Below are positions 7,494 to 16,487 of a stretch of 64,000 nucleotides of DNA, one piece after another. Position numbers and translations under genes: made by a program. Source of the DNA: Brevibacillus laterosporus LMG 15441. Lineage in GTDB: Bacteria; Bacillota; Bacilli; Brevibacillales; Brevibacillaceae. The stretch lies in the NCBI RefSeq assembly GCF_000219535.2, contig NZ_CP007806.1, positions 4,318,547 to 4,382,546 on the forward strand. The letters run 5' to 3'. A model generated the notes under the pieces. The model searched no databases, was not told where the DNA came from, and saw only the letters and a list, made by a program, of their open reading frames with translations. Position 1 is the first letter of the stretch. Each line of letters begins with the position of its first letter.

Positions 7494-10211
7494 TTGGCTT
7501 TTCAAGATGATTACAAAGTAAAATCGTCCATGCAAGTAGGTGACAAAACCTATAAGTACTATCGTTTGCAAGGTTTGGAAGAGCAAGGAATCGGTGAGGT
7601 ATCTAAATTACCTTTCTCCATTAAAATCTTGTTGGAAGCAGCTGTTCGCCAATTTGATAATCGTGCAATAACTAAGGAGCATGTTACATCTCTCGCAAAC
7701 TGGACGAAGGGCCGTGACAGTAATCAAGAGGTTCCATTAATGCCTGCTCGTATCGTTCTTCAAGACTTTACCGGTGTACCTGCGGTTGTAGACTTGGCTG
7801 CTATGCGAGTGGCAATGAAGAATAACGGCGGAGATCCGCGTCGTATCAACCCACTTGTCCCAGTGGATTTGGTAATTGACCACTCCGTTATGGTTGACTC
7901 ATTCGGTTCAGCTAATTCTTTGGCAACGAACATGGATTTAGAATTTGAACGCAATGAGGAGCGATATCGCTTCCTACGTTGGGCCCAAACGGCATTTGAT
8001 AATTTCCGTGTCGTGCCACCAGCTACAGGTATCGTTCATCAGGTTAATCTTGAGTACTTAGCATCTGTAGTGGCTAATCGTGAAGTGAATGGTGAAACAT
8101 TTGCTTATCCAGATTCCTTGGTAGGAACGGATTCCCATACTACCATGATCAATGGATTAGGCGTGCTTGGCTGGGGTGTCGGTGGTATCGAGGCAGAAGC
8201 TGGTATGCTTGGACAACCGCTTTACTTCGTTACTCCTGAGGTCGTTGGCTTTAAATTGACTGGTACTTTAAAAGAAGGATCTACCGCAACAGATCTAGCT
8301 CTTACCATCACGCAAATGCTTCGTAAAAAAGGCGTTGTAGGCAAGTTCGTTGAATTCTACGGTTCTGGTCTATCTAATATTTCTCTTGCTGACCGTGCAA
8401 CCGTTGCCAATATGGCTCCAGAGTACGGTGCAACAATGGGCTTCTTCCCGGTGGATCACCTGACACTAGACTATATGCGTCAAACAGGTCGCAGTGAAGA
8501 GCTAATCAATCTAGTTGAAACCTATACCAAAGCTCAGGGCTTGTTCCGCACAGATGACACAGAAGAGCCTGTATATTCTGAAACGCTCTCCCTTGACTTA
8601 TCTACAGTAGTACCAAGCCTTGCAGGACCAAAACGTCCACAAGATCGCATTGAACTTACGAGTATGAAAGAATCCTTTAACTCCAGCATCCGCACTCCAA
8701 TTGAAAAAGGCGGGTTTGGACTAAGTGAAGAGAAAATCAACACCTCTGCTAACGTTACCTATGCGAATGGGGAAAAAGCTGAGCTGAAAACAGGTTCCGT
8801 GGTGATCGCTGCGATTACTTCCTGTACAAATACGTCTAATCCTAGCGTAATGCTGGCCGCAGGAATCGTAGCGAAAAAAGCGGTAGAACGCGGATTAACC
8901 AAACCTGCTTTCGTTAAGAGCTCCTTGGCACCAGGTTCTCGCGTAGCAGCTCAATACTTAGAAGATGCAGGACTAATCGATTCTTTAAATAAAATTGGCT
9001 TTAATATTGTCGGCTTTGGTTGTACTACTTGCATTGGTAACTCCGGTCCATTGCCTACAGAGACCAGTCAGGCTATTGCTGACAATGATCTGACAGTAGC
9101 GGCTGTACTATCTGGTAACCGTAACTTCGAGGGCCGTATCCATGCGCAGGTAAAAGCGAACTACTTAGCATCACCTCCATTGGTTATCGCCTATGCATTA
9201 GCCGGTACAGTAAATATCGATTTAACTACAGAGCCTATCGGTATTGGTAACGATGGTAAGCCTGTATATCTAAAGGATATCTGGCCAACTCCATCTGAAC
9301 TGGATGAAGCGATGAAAAAAGCGACGAATCCAGACCTGTTCCGTGCTGAATATGAGCATGTATTTACAGCAAATGAACGCTGGAACAAAATTGATGCTCC
9401 AACTGGAGATCTGTATGAGTGGGATAGCAAGTCTACCTACATTCAAGAGCCACCATTCTTTAAAAATCTGGAAAAAGAAGCTGGTCATATTGGAGAAATC
9501 AAAGGCGCTAACGTCCTAGCACTCCTTGGTGATTCCGTAACAACCGACCACATCTCTCCAGCTGGTAACATCACACCTACTAGCCCTGCTGGTGTTTATC
9601 TGCAAGCAAACGGTGTAGAACGAAAAGACTTCAACTCCTATGGCGCTCGTCGTGGGTCTCATGACGTTATGATGCGTGGTACGTTTGCCAATATCCGTAT
9701 TCGTAACCAAGTGGCTCCAGGTACTGAAGGTGGAGTAACGAAGTATCTTCCTACCGATGAAGTGATGTCAATCTATGATGCATCTATGAAGTATCAAGCT
9801 GACACCAAAAACCTAGTCGTTATTGCTGGAAAGGAATACGGTACTGGCAGCTCCCGTGACTGGGCAGCAAAAGGTACATTCCTATTAGGTGTCAAAGCCG
9901 TTATTGCTGAGAGCTTTGAGCGTATTCACCGCTCTAACCTGGTAGGCATGGGCGTACTTCCGCTTCAATTCCTGGAAGGTACTAACTGGCATACATTAGG
10001 ATTAACAGGACGCGAAACCTTCGATATTCTTGGCCTGAGTGATCAAGTTCAACCAAGCCAGATCTTGAAGGTTGTAGGTACTCGCGAAGATGGCTCTACA
10101 TTTGAATTCGAAACTATCGCTCGTCTAGATAGCACAGTTGATATCGACTACTATCGAAATGGTGGTATCCTTCAAACAGTTCTTCGCCAATTATTTGACG
10201 AAAGCAAATAA
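7494..10211 (+). CDS. acnA: Aconitate hydratase (aconitase A)
   Basis: A 905-residue aconitase of the usual bacterial AcnA/CitB length. It isomerises citrate to isocitrate in the TCA cycle through a [4Fe-4S] cluster, and in Bacillus also binds RNA when the cluster is lost. Cluster cysteines are in SCTNTSNPS (about C442) and GCTTCIG (about C508 and C511); the C-terminal swivel domain has [15 protein letters not shown]. The start is a TTG at 7494 behind GAAGGGGG with an 8-base spacer. The gene stands alone with its own promoter and terminator, and the upstream operator links it to the IclR-type regulator encoded 2 kb downstream. Confidence 0.97.
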   Translation: MAFQDDYKVKSSMQVGDKTYKYYRLQGLEEQGIGEVSKLPFSIKILLEAAVRQFDNRAITKEHVTSLANWTKGRDSNQEVPLMPARIVLQDFTGVPAVVDLAAMRVAMKNNGGDPRRINPLVPVDLVIDHSVMVDSFGSANSLATNMDLEFERNEERYRFLRWAQTAFDNFRVVPPATGIVHQVNLEYLASVVANREVNGETFAYPDSLVGTDSHTTMINGLGVLGWGVGGIEAEAGMLGQPLYFVTPEVVGFKLTGTLKEGSTATDLALTITQMLRKKGVVGKFVEFYGSGLSNISLADRATVANMAPEYGATMGFFPVDHLTLDYMRQTGRSEELINLVETYTKAQGLFRTDDTEEPVYSETLSLDLSTVVPSLAGPKRPQDRIELTSMKESFNSSIRTPIEKGGFGLSEEKINTSANVTYANGEKAELKTGSVVIAAITSCTNTSNPSVMLAAGIVAKKAVERGLTKPAFVKSSLAPGSRVAAQYLEDAGLIDSLNKIGFNIVGFGCTTCIGNSGPLPTETSQAIADNDLTVAAVLSGNRNFEGRIHAQVKANYLASPPLVIAYALAGTVNIDLTTEPIGIGNDGKPVYLKDIWPTPSELDEAMKKATNPDLFRAEYEHVFTANERWNKIDAPTGDLYEWDSKSTYIQEPPFFKNLEKEAGHIGEIKGANVLALLGDSVTTDHISPAGNITPTSPAGVYLQANGVERKDFNSYGARRGSHDVMMRGTFANIRIRNQVAPGTEGGVTKYLPTDEVMSIYDASMKYQADTKNLVVIAGKEYGTGSSRDWAAKGTFLLGVKAVIAESFERIHRSNLVGMGVLPLQFLEGTNWHTLGLTGRETFDILGLSDQVQPSQILKVVGTREDGSTFEFETIARLDSTVDIDYYRNGGILQTVLRQLFDESK

Positions 10212-10229
10212 TACTTGAGAGTTGTTACA

Positions 10230-10258
10230 TCCCCTGCTGATTAGCGGGGGATTTTTTT
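10230..10258 (+). terminator. Intrinsic terminator of acnA
   Basis: CCCCTGC (10231-10237) pairs with GCGGGGG (10244-10250) around TGATTA and is followed by a run of seven T. Confidence 0.9.
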
Positions 10259-10266
10259 ATACAAAG

Positions 10267-10278
10267 GTTTCATGAAAC
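10267..10278. repeat. GTTTCATGAAAC palindrome
   Basis: A perfect 12-base palindrome using the same half-sites as the IclR-type operators at 7420 and 12481, but without the 5-base spacer. It may be a weak site or chance. Confidence 0.3.
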
Positions 10279-10439
10279 AAAAGTTTTGTAACATCAATTT
10301 CTGACTGCTTCATGCCACGGAGTAAAAAAGCTCAAATAACTTTCTGAAAAAAGGCATAACTTCCTTTTTCCTTTATAAGAAAAATGTAGTAAACTGTTGT
10401 TGGAAACAAACTGCTTTTACCAGAAAGGAGATGTGTACT

Positions 10440-10499
10440 ATGAGAAATAGCATTGTCAAAAATCAAATTGTTGGTGAGGATCGCAGAGAATCCTGTTAA
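10440..10499 (+). CDS. Possible 19-residue leader peptide ahead of rsgA-like gene
   Basis: A short ORF (MRNSIVKNQIVGEDRRESC) starts at an ATG with a strong AAAGGAG 7 bases upstream, better than many real genes here. The end of the ORF (CGCAGAGAATCC, 10481-10492) can pair with GGATTCTTCTGTG (10522-10534) with one bulge, and an almost perfect palindrome (10536-10559) sits just before the ribosome binding site of the GTPase gene. This suggests translational control, but no second mutually exclusive pairing is obvious. It resembles no protein I know. Confidence 0.45.
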   Translation: MRNSIVKNQIVGEDRRESC

Positions 10500-10578
10500 C
10501 ATGGGCATATTTCCTAAAACCGGATTCTTCTGTGGTCATGTCTAAAGCTTTATACATGATTAGAGGAGGAGTCCTACT

Positions 10579-11643
10579 TTGGATCTCAAAACATTAGGCT
10601 GGAATCAAAACTTTGAACAACATTTTGCAGCATATTCTGATCCTACATATATTGTAGGCCGAGTTACCTTAGAGCATAAACGTATCTATCGCGTCATGAC
10701 TGAAGGCGGCGAGCTACTGGCTGAAATTAGTGGAAAAATGCGATATCAGGCTTTTGATCGAGAAGATTATCCAGCAATAGGCGATTGGGTCGTCATGCAG
10801 CCTCGCTGGGAAGAGCAAAAAGCTACGATTCATGCTATTTTACCACGGCAAAGTAAGTTTTCACGTAAAGCGGCTGGCAATGCTCTCGAAGAACAGATCG
10901 TTGCAGCCAACGTAAATACTGTGTTTTTAGTTAATGCTCTTAATTTAGATTTTAACCTTCGTCGTATTGAGCGTTATCTGCTGGTCACATGGGAATCTGG
11001 CGCTAATCCTGTGATTGTACTTAGCAAAGCTGATTTATGTGAGGATATTGAAAGCAAGATCGCTGAAGTGGAATCGATAGCATTGGGAGTACCGATTTAT
11101 GCGATTAGCACTTTCGCTCATCAGGGATTGGAGCAGCTTCTCCCCTATGTTCAAACTGGGCAGACCGTTGCCTTACTTGGATCATCTGGGGTTGGAAAAT
11201 CCTCGCTAGTCAATGCATTAAGCAAGGAACAGCTTCAGATTGTACAGGAAGTCCGCAGCGGTGATGACCGAGGAAAGCATACGACCACCCATCGCGAGTT
11301 ATTCTTGTTGCCATCTGGGGGCCTCATGATTGATACTCCAGGAATGCGCGAGCTCCAGCTTTGGGATTCCAATGAAGGCTTAGCAGATACCTTTAAAGAT
11401 ATAGAGGAATTGGCAGAACGCTGCCGCTTCTACGATTGCAGGCATACAACTGAACCGGGATGCGCTATTAAAGCTGCATTGGAGGAAGGAACGCTCACAG
11501 ACAAGCGCTATCAAAACTATGTAAAGCTACAGCGTGAGCTAGCCTTTCTAGCACGTAAAGAAAACAGACAGGCTCAAGCGGCGGAAAAGAATCGCTGGAA
11601 ACAAATAAACAAATCGCTGCGTGATGCTCCTAAAAAGCGATAA
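10579..11643 (+). CDS. rsgA: RsgA-like circularly permuted ribosome GTPase
   Basis: A 354-residue GTPase of the RsgA/YjeQ family, which acts late in 30S subunit maturation. An OB fold occupies about residues 1-100. The G motifs are in permuted order: G4 LSKAD (about 147), then G1 GSSGVGKS (about 200) and G3 DTPGMRE (about 251), and a zinc finger with Cys-5-Cys-His-Cys spacing follows at about 281-294. The C-terminal tail is basic. The start is a TTG at 10579 behind GAGGAGGAG. It is probably a second paralogue: the usual Bacillus rsgA (cpgA) lies in the prkC-rpe cluster, which is not here. A possible leader peptide precedes it. Confidence 0.88.
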   Translation: MDLKTLGWNQNFEQHFAAYSDPTYIVGRVTLEHKRIYRVMTEGGELLAEISGKMRYQAFDREDYPAIGDWVVMQPRWEEQKATIHAILPRQSKFSRKAAGNALEEQIVAANVNTVFLVNALNLDFNLRRIERYLLVTWESGANPVIVLSKADLCEDIESKIAEVESIALGVPIYAISTFAHQGLEQLLPYVQTGQTVALLGSSGVGKSSLVNALSKEQLQIVQEVRSGDDRGKHTTTHRELFLLPSGGLMIDTPGMRELQLWDSNEGLADTFKDIEELAERCRFYDCRHTTEPGCAIKAALEEGTLTDKRYQNYVKLQRELAFLARKENRQAQAAEKNRWKQINKSLRDAPKKR

Positions 11644-11674
11644 TCCTGTACTTTTTCTGTCTTCAACTAATAAG

Positions 11675-11706
11675 AAAGACTCGAGCTACTAAACTCGAGT
11701 CTTTTT
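11675..11706. terminator. Bidirectional terminator between rsgA and the iclR-type gene
   Basis: AAAGACTCGAG (11675-11685) pairs with CTCGAGTCTTT (11694-11704), with T-runs on the plus strand and a weaker one on the minus strand. It serves the two convergent genes. Confidence 0.85.
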
Positions 11707-11711
11707 GATGC

Positions 11712-12455
11712 CTACATAAGCATTTTCCCCATCCGAAAGGCTGCATGCATGATGGGAGCCGCAATTTCCTTCATCTTCTCTTCCGTTAATCGGCTTGATG
11801 GGCCAGAAACAGATAAAGCAGCAAATACCTTTCCCTGTTTGTCATAAATGGGGGCAGACACCGCTGCCGCTCCTACCTCTCGTTCTTCACTACTGGTGGC
11901 AAATCCGACTTGCTTAATCAGTTTTAGCTGTTCTTGATATTGAGGCTTCTCTACCGAATCAGGCCAATTTGGAGACGTCAATAGTTCTTGCAGTAGCATT
12001 TGATCCGCAAAAGCCACCAGTACCTTACTGGAAGCTCCTACCGCCAACGACATTTTAGCCCCCACGGGAGCTACTCTTCTAATCGGTTGATTGCTTTGCA
12101 CTGCCTGAATGCGAATGCGCTCAAGCCCGTCTATGACATACAGGCTCACCGTTTCTCCTAATAGGTCGCGCAATTTTTCCATCTCTGGCAATAAAATGAC
12201 TGCCGGATCATCCTCCCGGGTCAAATTAGCTGATAACTCCCACACACGAAATCCCAAACGGTACTTTTCCGTTTGAACATTGCGTTGTAAAAATCCCTTG
12301 CTTTCAAGTGCGGCCAACAACCGATGTACAGTACTTTTATGCAAACCAATCCGAGCAGCGATTTCACTTAATCCTAATTCCGTTGCATCCGTAAAACAAA
12401 GAAGGACATCTAAAGCCCTTTCTACGCTACGAACGGTTGCCTTGGGTTCTTCCAT
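11712..12455 (-). CDS. IclR-family transcriptional regulator
   Basis: A 247-residue IclR-type regulator. The N-terminal winged helix (about residues 8-70) includes GLSEIAARIGLHKSTVHRLLAALESKGFL, and the C-terminal effector-binding GAF-like domain has VGAKMSLAVGASSKVLVAF and the late ALSVSGPSSRLT motif. I start it at the ATG at 12453-12455, which has an AAGGAAGGG ribosome binding site; an ATG at 12500 would read through the operator. The dyad at 12481-12497 directly upstream matches one in front of acnA, so it probably regulates itself and aconitase. The ligand is unknown; IclR proteins often sense small organic acids. Confidence 0.9.
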   Translation of the reverse strand: MEEPKATVRSVERALDVLLCFTDATELGLSEIAARIGLHKSTVHRLLAALESKGFLQRNVQTEKYRLGFRVWELSANLTREDDPAVILLPEMEKLRDLLGETVSLYVIDGLERIRIQAVQSNQPIRRVAPVGAKMSLAVGASSKVLVAFADQMLLQELLTSPNWPDSVEKPQYQEQLKLIKQVGFATSSEEREVGAAAVSAPIYDKQGKVFAALSVSGPSSRLTEEKMKEIAAPIMHAAFRMGKMLM

Positions 12456-12480
12456 GACTATTCCCTTCCTTCTCACGGTC

Positions 12481-12497
12481 GTTCCATCTAGTGAAAC
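12481..12497. promoter_or_regulatory. Candidate IclR-family operator, autoregulatory
   Basis: GTTCCATCTAGTGAAAC lies 26 bases ahead of the regulator's start codon and differs at one base from the dyad at 7420-7436 upstream of acnA. Confidence 0.6.
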
Positions 12498-12559
12498 CAT
12501 GTTCTATTTTTAATAAGTATACCTGATTTATTGGCCGCTGTAACTAATTTTCCCTTCCA

Positions 12560-12598
12560 AAAAAACAGTGATCCCTTCCTTGGAAGCAGATCACTGTT
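12560..12598 (-). terminator. Terminator of the sftA operon
   Basis: Read on the minus strand, AACAGTGATC (12598-12589) pairs with GATCACTGTT (12573-12564), with a nested GGAAG/CTTCC stem in the loop and a following T-run. Confidence 0.85.
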
Positions 12599-12623
12599 GG
12601 ATACCTTTGAAGCATTCTCTTGT

Positions 12624-13028
12624 TTACTGTACCTCCATGATTACACCTGGATTGTAGCGTTTGAGGTAATGAAATATTTCCTGTCTTTGTAAAACCTCAT
12701 ACTCAGTTAGCATGTTGTGCTGCGTTAGATATTCAGATAGAGCTTTTGTTCCTTTTTCCATGCGTCTCATAGCGGCATCGGGAGTTGTCAGCATGGCTGG
12801 GACCAGCAGTTGATAGTACCAGATTCCCTTCGCTTCCTCCGATACATCTACAGAGAGCTCGATATCAGGATTTTCAAAAGCAAACAGTGTGTTAAATCGT
12901 TCAGAGGTTGTCACGTCTTGAGTTGTAGGAATCGAGATACGCCATACAGAAAGATAGTACTCTTCATTAAATAGCGCCAGCTCATCGGTAACAAGCTGGT
13001 ACGACTTTTGATCATGATTCACTTCCAT
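12624..13028 (-). CDS. Conserved hypothetical protein downstream of sftA
   Basis: A 134-residue soluble, acidic protein without signal peptide, membrane helix or motif I recognise. It is rich in aromatic residues (EEYYLSVWRISIP, GIWYYQLLVPAML) in a pattern suggesting a mixed alpha/beta fold. It starts 40 bases after the sftA stop codon with an AGGAGG ribosome binding site and shares its terminator, so the two are likely cotranscribed. I assign no function. Confidence 0.75.
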   Translation of the reverse strand: MEVNHDQKSYQLVTDELALFNEEYYLSVWRISIPTTQDVTTSERFNTLFAFENPDIELSVDVSEEAKGIWYYQLLVPAMLTTPDAAMRRMEKGTKALSEYLTQHNMLTEYEVLQRQEIFHYLKRYNPGVIMEVQ

Positions 13029-13068
13029 TTTACAACCTCCTAATAGTTGGCCGCTTTTTTATGAACCA

Positions 13069-16000
13069 CTAAAATAAATTACTTCCTTCCCCTAACGCTT
13101 GGGCATCCTCTGCCGTAATTAGCACTGTACGGGGCTTCCCTCCATTTTGTCCTGCAACGTAACCGCTAGCCTCCATCATTTCAATTAAGCGGGCGGCACG
13201 ATTGTATCCGATACGGAATCTGCGCTGTAAGCTTGATGCCGATGCCTGCCCTTGTTCGGCTACAAATACAAGTGCTTCATGGAATAATGGGTCATCTCCC
13301 ATCTCAATGGATGAGACCTGAGCCTCTAATTCTTCCCTAGTAAAAATATATTCCGGCTTGCGTTGTTTCTTGATTACAGATGTCACTGCATCAATTTCGT
13401 CATCATTGACATAATTTCCTTGTAAACGAATCGGAGGCGCTCCGCTTTCTAAAAAGAGCATGTCCCCTCTTCCAAGTAATCTTTCTGCTCCACTTTGATC
13501 CAAAATCGTCCGGGAATCAATTTGCGAGAACACAGCAAACGCAAGACGTGTAGGAACGTTAGCCTTGATATTCCCAGTGATGATATCTACAGATGGTCGC
13601 TGCGTAGCAAGCAATAAATGAATACCGCAAGCTCGCGCCTTTTGAGCAATACGGATGATACAGTCCTCAACATCCTGCGGAGAGACCATCATCAAATCGG
13701 CTAGCTCATCTATTATAATGACAATATACGGTAATTGATCATCTGTCGTTTGGTTGTAGCGTTCAATATCCCGAACACCAGCCTCAACAAACAGGGCATA
13801 CCGTTTTTCCATCTCTTCTACAGCCCATTTAAGAGACGCAGTTGCTTGTTTAGCATCTGTAACAACAGGAGTAACCAAATGCGGTAGATTATTATAGGGT
13901 GCCAATTCCACCATTTTCGGGTCAATCAGCAACAATCGTACTTGTTCTGGTGTGGACTTAAATAGCAAACTAATAATAATCGAATTGATACAAACACTTT
14001 TCCCTGATCCAGTAGACCCTGCCACCAAACCGTGTGGCATTTTTTTAATATCAGCCACGATCGGCTCCCCACCAATATCCATTCCAAGCGCTATAGCAAG
14101 AGGCGAAGGATGGTTCTTGAATTTGTCTGATTCCAGTATACGGCGGATAAAGATCGGCTCGCTTTTGTTATTTGGAACCTCTATGCCGACCGCATTTCGT
14201 CCAGGAATAGGAGCTTCTATCCGAATATCCTTAGCAGCCAAATTTAATTTAATATCATCCGAAAGACCAGTAATTTTATTGACTTTAACCCCAGGTGCCG
14301 GTTGTAACTCAAAGCGTGTTACTGACGGACCTTTAACTATATTCACTATATTTGCATTTACGTTAAAGTTACTTAGCGTTTCCTCTAGTAGATTCTTTTG
14401 ATCCAATGTATGTTCGTAATCATCCTCGGTTAAAGCCTGAGTAGGCGTTAATAGCGAGGTCGATGGAAATTCATACATGGGTCGTTCTTCGGGCAAATCT
14501 TCTCTAGATGTCAGCTTTTCCGAATGATTTTGAGAAGCATTAGGCGATATCTTTAGGGATGCTTCTCCTACTAGCTCAGACTCTGTTGGTTGTACTGCTG
14601 GAAAAACAGGCGCTTCTGGTTGAACAGTAGATATCGCTGTTGTCTTCGGCTCCTCCACTGTTTGTACCTGTTCTACTCGGTCTATATGAACCTCATCAGT
14701 GATACTATCCTCTTTTGCTGCTACATAGGAAAAGGGAATAGGTAAAACTGGTTGCTTTTCCTCTACCGTATTCTTCTCATCCGAGATGGAAAGGTTGTGT
14801 ACATGCTCCTGTTTGAGCATTACATCCCTTGCATGAACTGCCCCACTCATTTCATGTTGAACGGAAACAACATTTTTTAGCTCCTGTTGCTCAAAATCTA
14901 CTAGCCCACTAGAAACTGCTGGCGTATCCGACTGCTCATAGGCCGTTATTTCTGGTTTAACTGCCTCTGATACTTCTGGTTCTGCTTGTTCCACTGCCTC
15001 TGGTTCAACAGCCTCTGACCTTTCCGGTTCTGCTCGCTCAAAAACTGCCTCTGGCTTGACCGCCCCTGGTACTTCTGATTCAGCTTGTTCCACCGCCTCT
15101 GGTTCAACAGCCTTTGACATTTCCGGTTCTGCTTGTTCAAAAACTGCCTTTGGCTGGACCACCTCTGATACTTCTGATTCAGCTTGTTCCACTGCCTCTG
15201 GTTTACTAATATCTGCTGCTTCCAGTTCTGAACGATATACTTTCTCTTGTACGCTTAGCTCAGACGTTTTACCTTGCCTTGCTGCTTGCAATCGTTGAGC
15301 TGCCAAAGCAGCAGCCTGTTCTCTTAAAGAATCAACTTCTGGCTTTTCATACTCCTCGTGTTCTGCTTCCCGAACCGGTTCATCCACCGTTACAATCACA
15401 ATCTGTCCGTCCTCGTTAATTCGGGCTTGTCGAATTTGTTCCTTTTTAACCGTGTTATCTCCTTCTTTAATTTTCCCATAGATCGGTGAGAACAGCTCTG
15501 TAGGTGCAAAAGGCTTTTTAAAGCTATACGGCTCAGATTGATTGTAACTATCGCCTGAGGTTGAGCTAGGCACATGCTCTTCCTGATAAGTAGCATGAGA
15601 GGAATGTCTACTGTAGCGTGAATCGGATTCCTTTTGTCCTCGTTGAGCGTATCTATCTGTAACAGGCTGTTCTAAAGAACCCGCTTTCCATCTCTGGCGG
15701 CCTTCTGATTCCGACGCAATTCGTTCCTGTTGTGTAAAAGCATAATCTGTATTGTTCCTGCTTTCTCTGGAATCCCATAGCCCCTGCTCACTTTGACCCT
15801 GATTACGCTGATACTGGGATGGCATCTTATCCGAAGCAATATCAGTTAAGCGCCTTTTCGTTTTCCTCTGCTTTTCAAACTCACTGTCCGGCACGACAGG
15901 AAATCGGAAAAATCGGGGACGCGTTCTTTCCATGAACTCGTTTAATTCCTGCTCGTTATGATTCCTTGGGTAAATATTTTTGGTACGTGCCCTCGTAGAA

Positions 16001-16158
16001 GAAGTCTGCCTCGGTTGACGGCTAACAAATTCTATCGGTTGCTCTTCATCTATAGGAACGTGTTTAGCTTCCCGATTATCATCCTGCTCATGTACTTCTA
16101 CCTCTACTTCCATCATTTCTTGCCAAAATTTCTTTAAACGTTCAAACAAACTAGCCAT
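13069..16158 (-). CDS. sftA: DNA translocase, SftA-type soluble FtsK homologue
   Basis: A 1029-residue FtsK/SpoIIIE-family motor. It lacks the N-terminal membrane helices of FtsK and SpoIIIE, which fits SftA, the soluble translocase that clears DNA from the closing septum. About residues 60-560 form a polar, low-complexity linker with Glu/Ala/Val repeats (roughly 318-400). The motor follows: Walker A GSTGSGKS at about 713-720, Walker B VIIIDELADL at about 811, and LLATQRPSVDIITG. The C-terminal gamma winged helix (about 960-1029, RRFRIGYNRAARLIEMME) reads DNA polarity signals. It is followed by a small co-oriented gene. Confidence 0.93.
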   Translation of the reverse strand: MASLFERLKKFWQEMMEVEVEVHEQDDNREAKHVPIDEEQPIEFVSRQPRQTSSTRARTKNIYPRNHNEQELNEFMERTRPRFFRFPVVPDSEFEKQRKTKRRLTDIASDKMPSQYQRNQGQSEQGLWDSRESRNNTDYAFTQQERIASESEGRQRWKAGSLEQPVTDRYAQRGQKESDSRYSRHSSHATYQEEHVPSSTSGDSYNQSEPYSFKKPFAPTELFSPIYGKIKEGDNTVKKEQIRQARINEDGQIVIVTVDEPVREAEHEEYEKPEVDSLREQAAALAAQRLQAARQGKTSELSVQEKVYRSELEAADISKPEAVEQAESEVSEVVQPKAVFEQAEPEMSKAVEPEAVEQAESEVPGAVKPEAVFERAEPERSEAVEPEAVEQAEPEVSEAVKPEITAYEQSDTPAVSSGLVDFEQQELKNVVSVQHEMSGAVHARDVMLKQEHVHNLSISDEKNTVEEKQPVLPIPFSYVAAKEDSITDEVHIDRVEQVQTVEEPKTTAISTVQPEAPVFPAVQPTESELVGEASLKISPNASQNHSEKLTSREDLPEERPMYEFPSTSLLTPTQALTEDDYEHTLDQKNLLEETLSNFNVNANIVNIVKGPSVTRFELQPAPGVKVNKITGLSDDIKLNLAAKDIRIEAPIPGRNAVGIEVPNNKSEPIFIRRILESDKFKNHPSPLAIALGMDIGGEPIVADIKKMPHGLVAGSTGSGKSVCINSIIISLLFKSTPEQVRLLLIDPKMVELAPYNNLPHLVTPVVTDAKQATASLKWAVEEMEKRYALFVEAGVRDIERYNQTTDDQLPYIVIIIDELADLMMVSPQDVEDCIIRIAQKARACGIHLLLATQRPSVDIITGNIKANVPTRLAFAVFSQIDSRTILDQSGAERLLGRGDMLFLESGAPPIRLQGNYVNDDEIDAVTSVIKKQRKPEYIFTREELEAQVSSIEMGDDPLFHEALVFVAEQGQASASSLQRRFRIGYNRAARLIEMMEASGYVAGQNGGKPRTVLITAEDAQALGEGSNLF
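14950..15210 (-). repeat. Tandem coding repeats in the sftA linker
   Basis: About 2.5 copies of a roughly 99-base unit encode alternating segments such as PEAVEQAESEVSE and PKAVFEQAEPEMSK. The copies differ by point changes only, as expected from recent slippage or unequal exchange within a disordered linker. Confidence 0.75.
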
Positions 16159-16487
16159 CTCTACTAGTCCTCTCTTCCTCTGTTAATTTAGAAAAGCTGG
16201 CTTTTCTGTCTTTTTCACTGTGTCACTGGCTGCTTTTCCCGATAAACTTCAGAGAAGCGATATTGAGGAATTTACTTTTACTCCTCGTCCTTCTGCTTCC
16301 TATTGTTGCACAGAAGGGTACGTCATCCATTTTATCACGAAAAGGGCAAACAGAGGCGTCAATTCAATTTTTTGAACAAAATTCGAAACCATCTGCATTC
16401 TCATGCGTATAACCTTTTGAAGGAAATTATTTTACAACCTAGAATATTCATCCATGACTACCCAATTTGAAAAGAGGTGCTTTTTTT
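16159..16487. other. Divergent promoter region between sftA and the lipoprotein gene
   Basis: About 330 AT-rich bases without a gene. A short repeat CCTTCTG (16289-16295) / CAGAAGG (16311-16317) is the only structure seen; it is weak. Confidence 0.4.

Noticed and set aside
10501..10545. 14-codon ORF starting MGIF directly after the first leader ORF
   Set aside because: No ribosome binding site; the resemblance of its first residues to the ErmC leader is probably chance.
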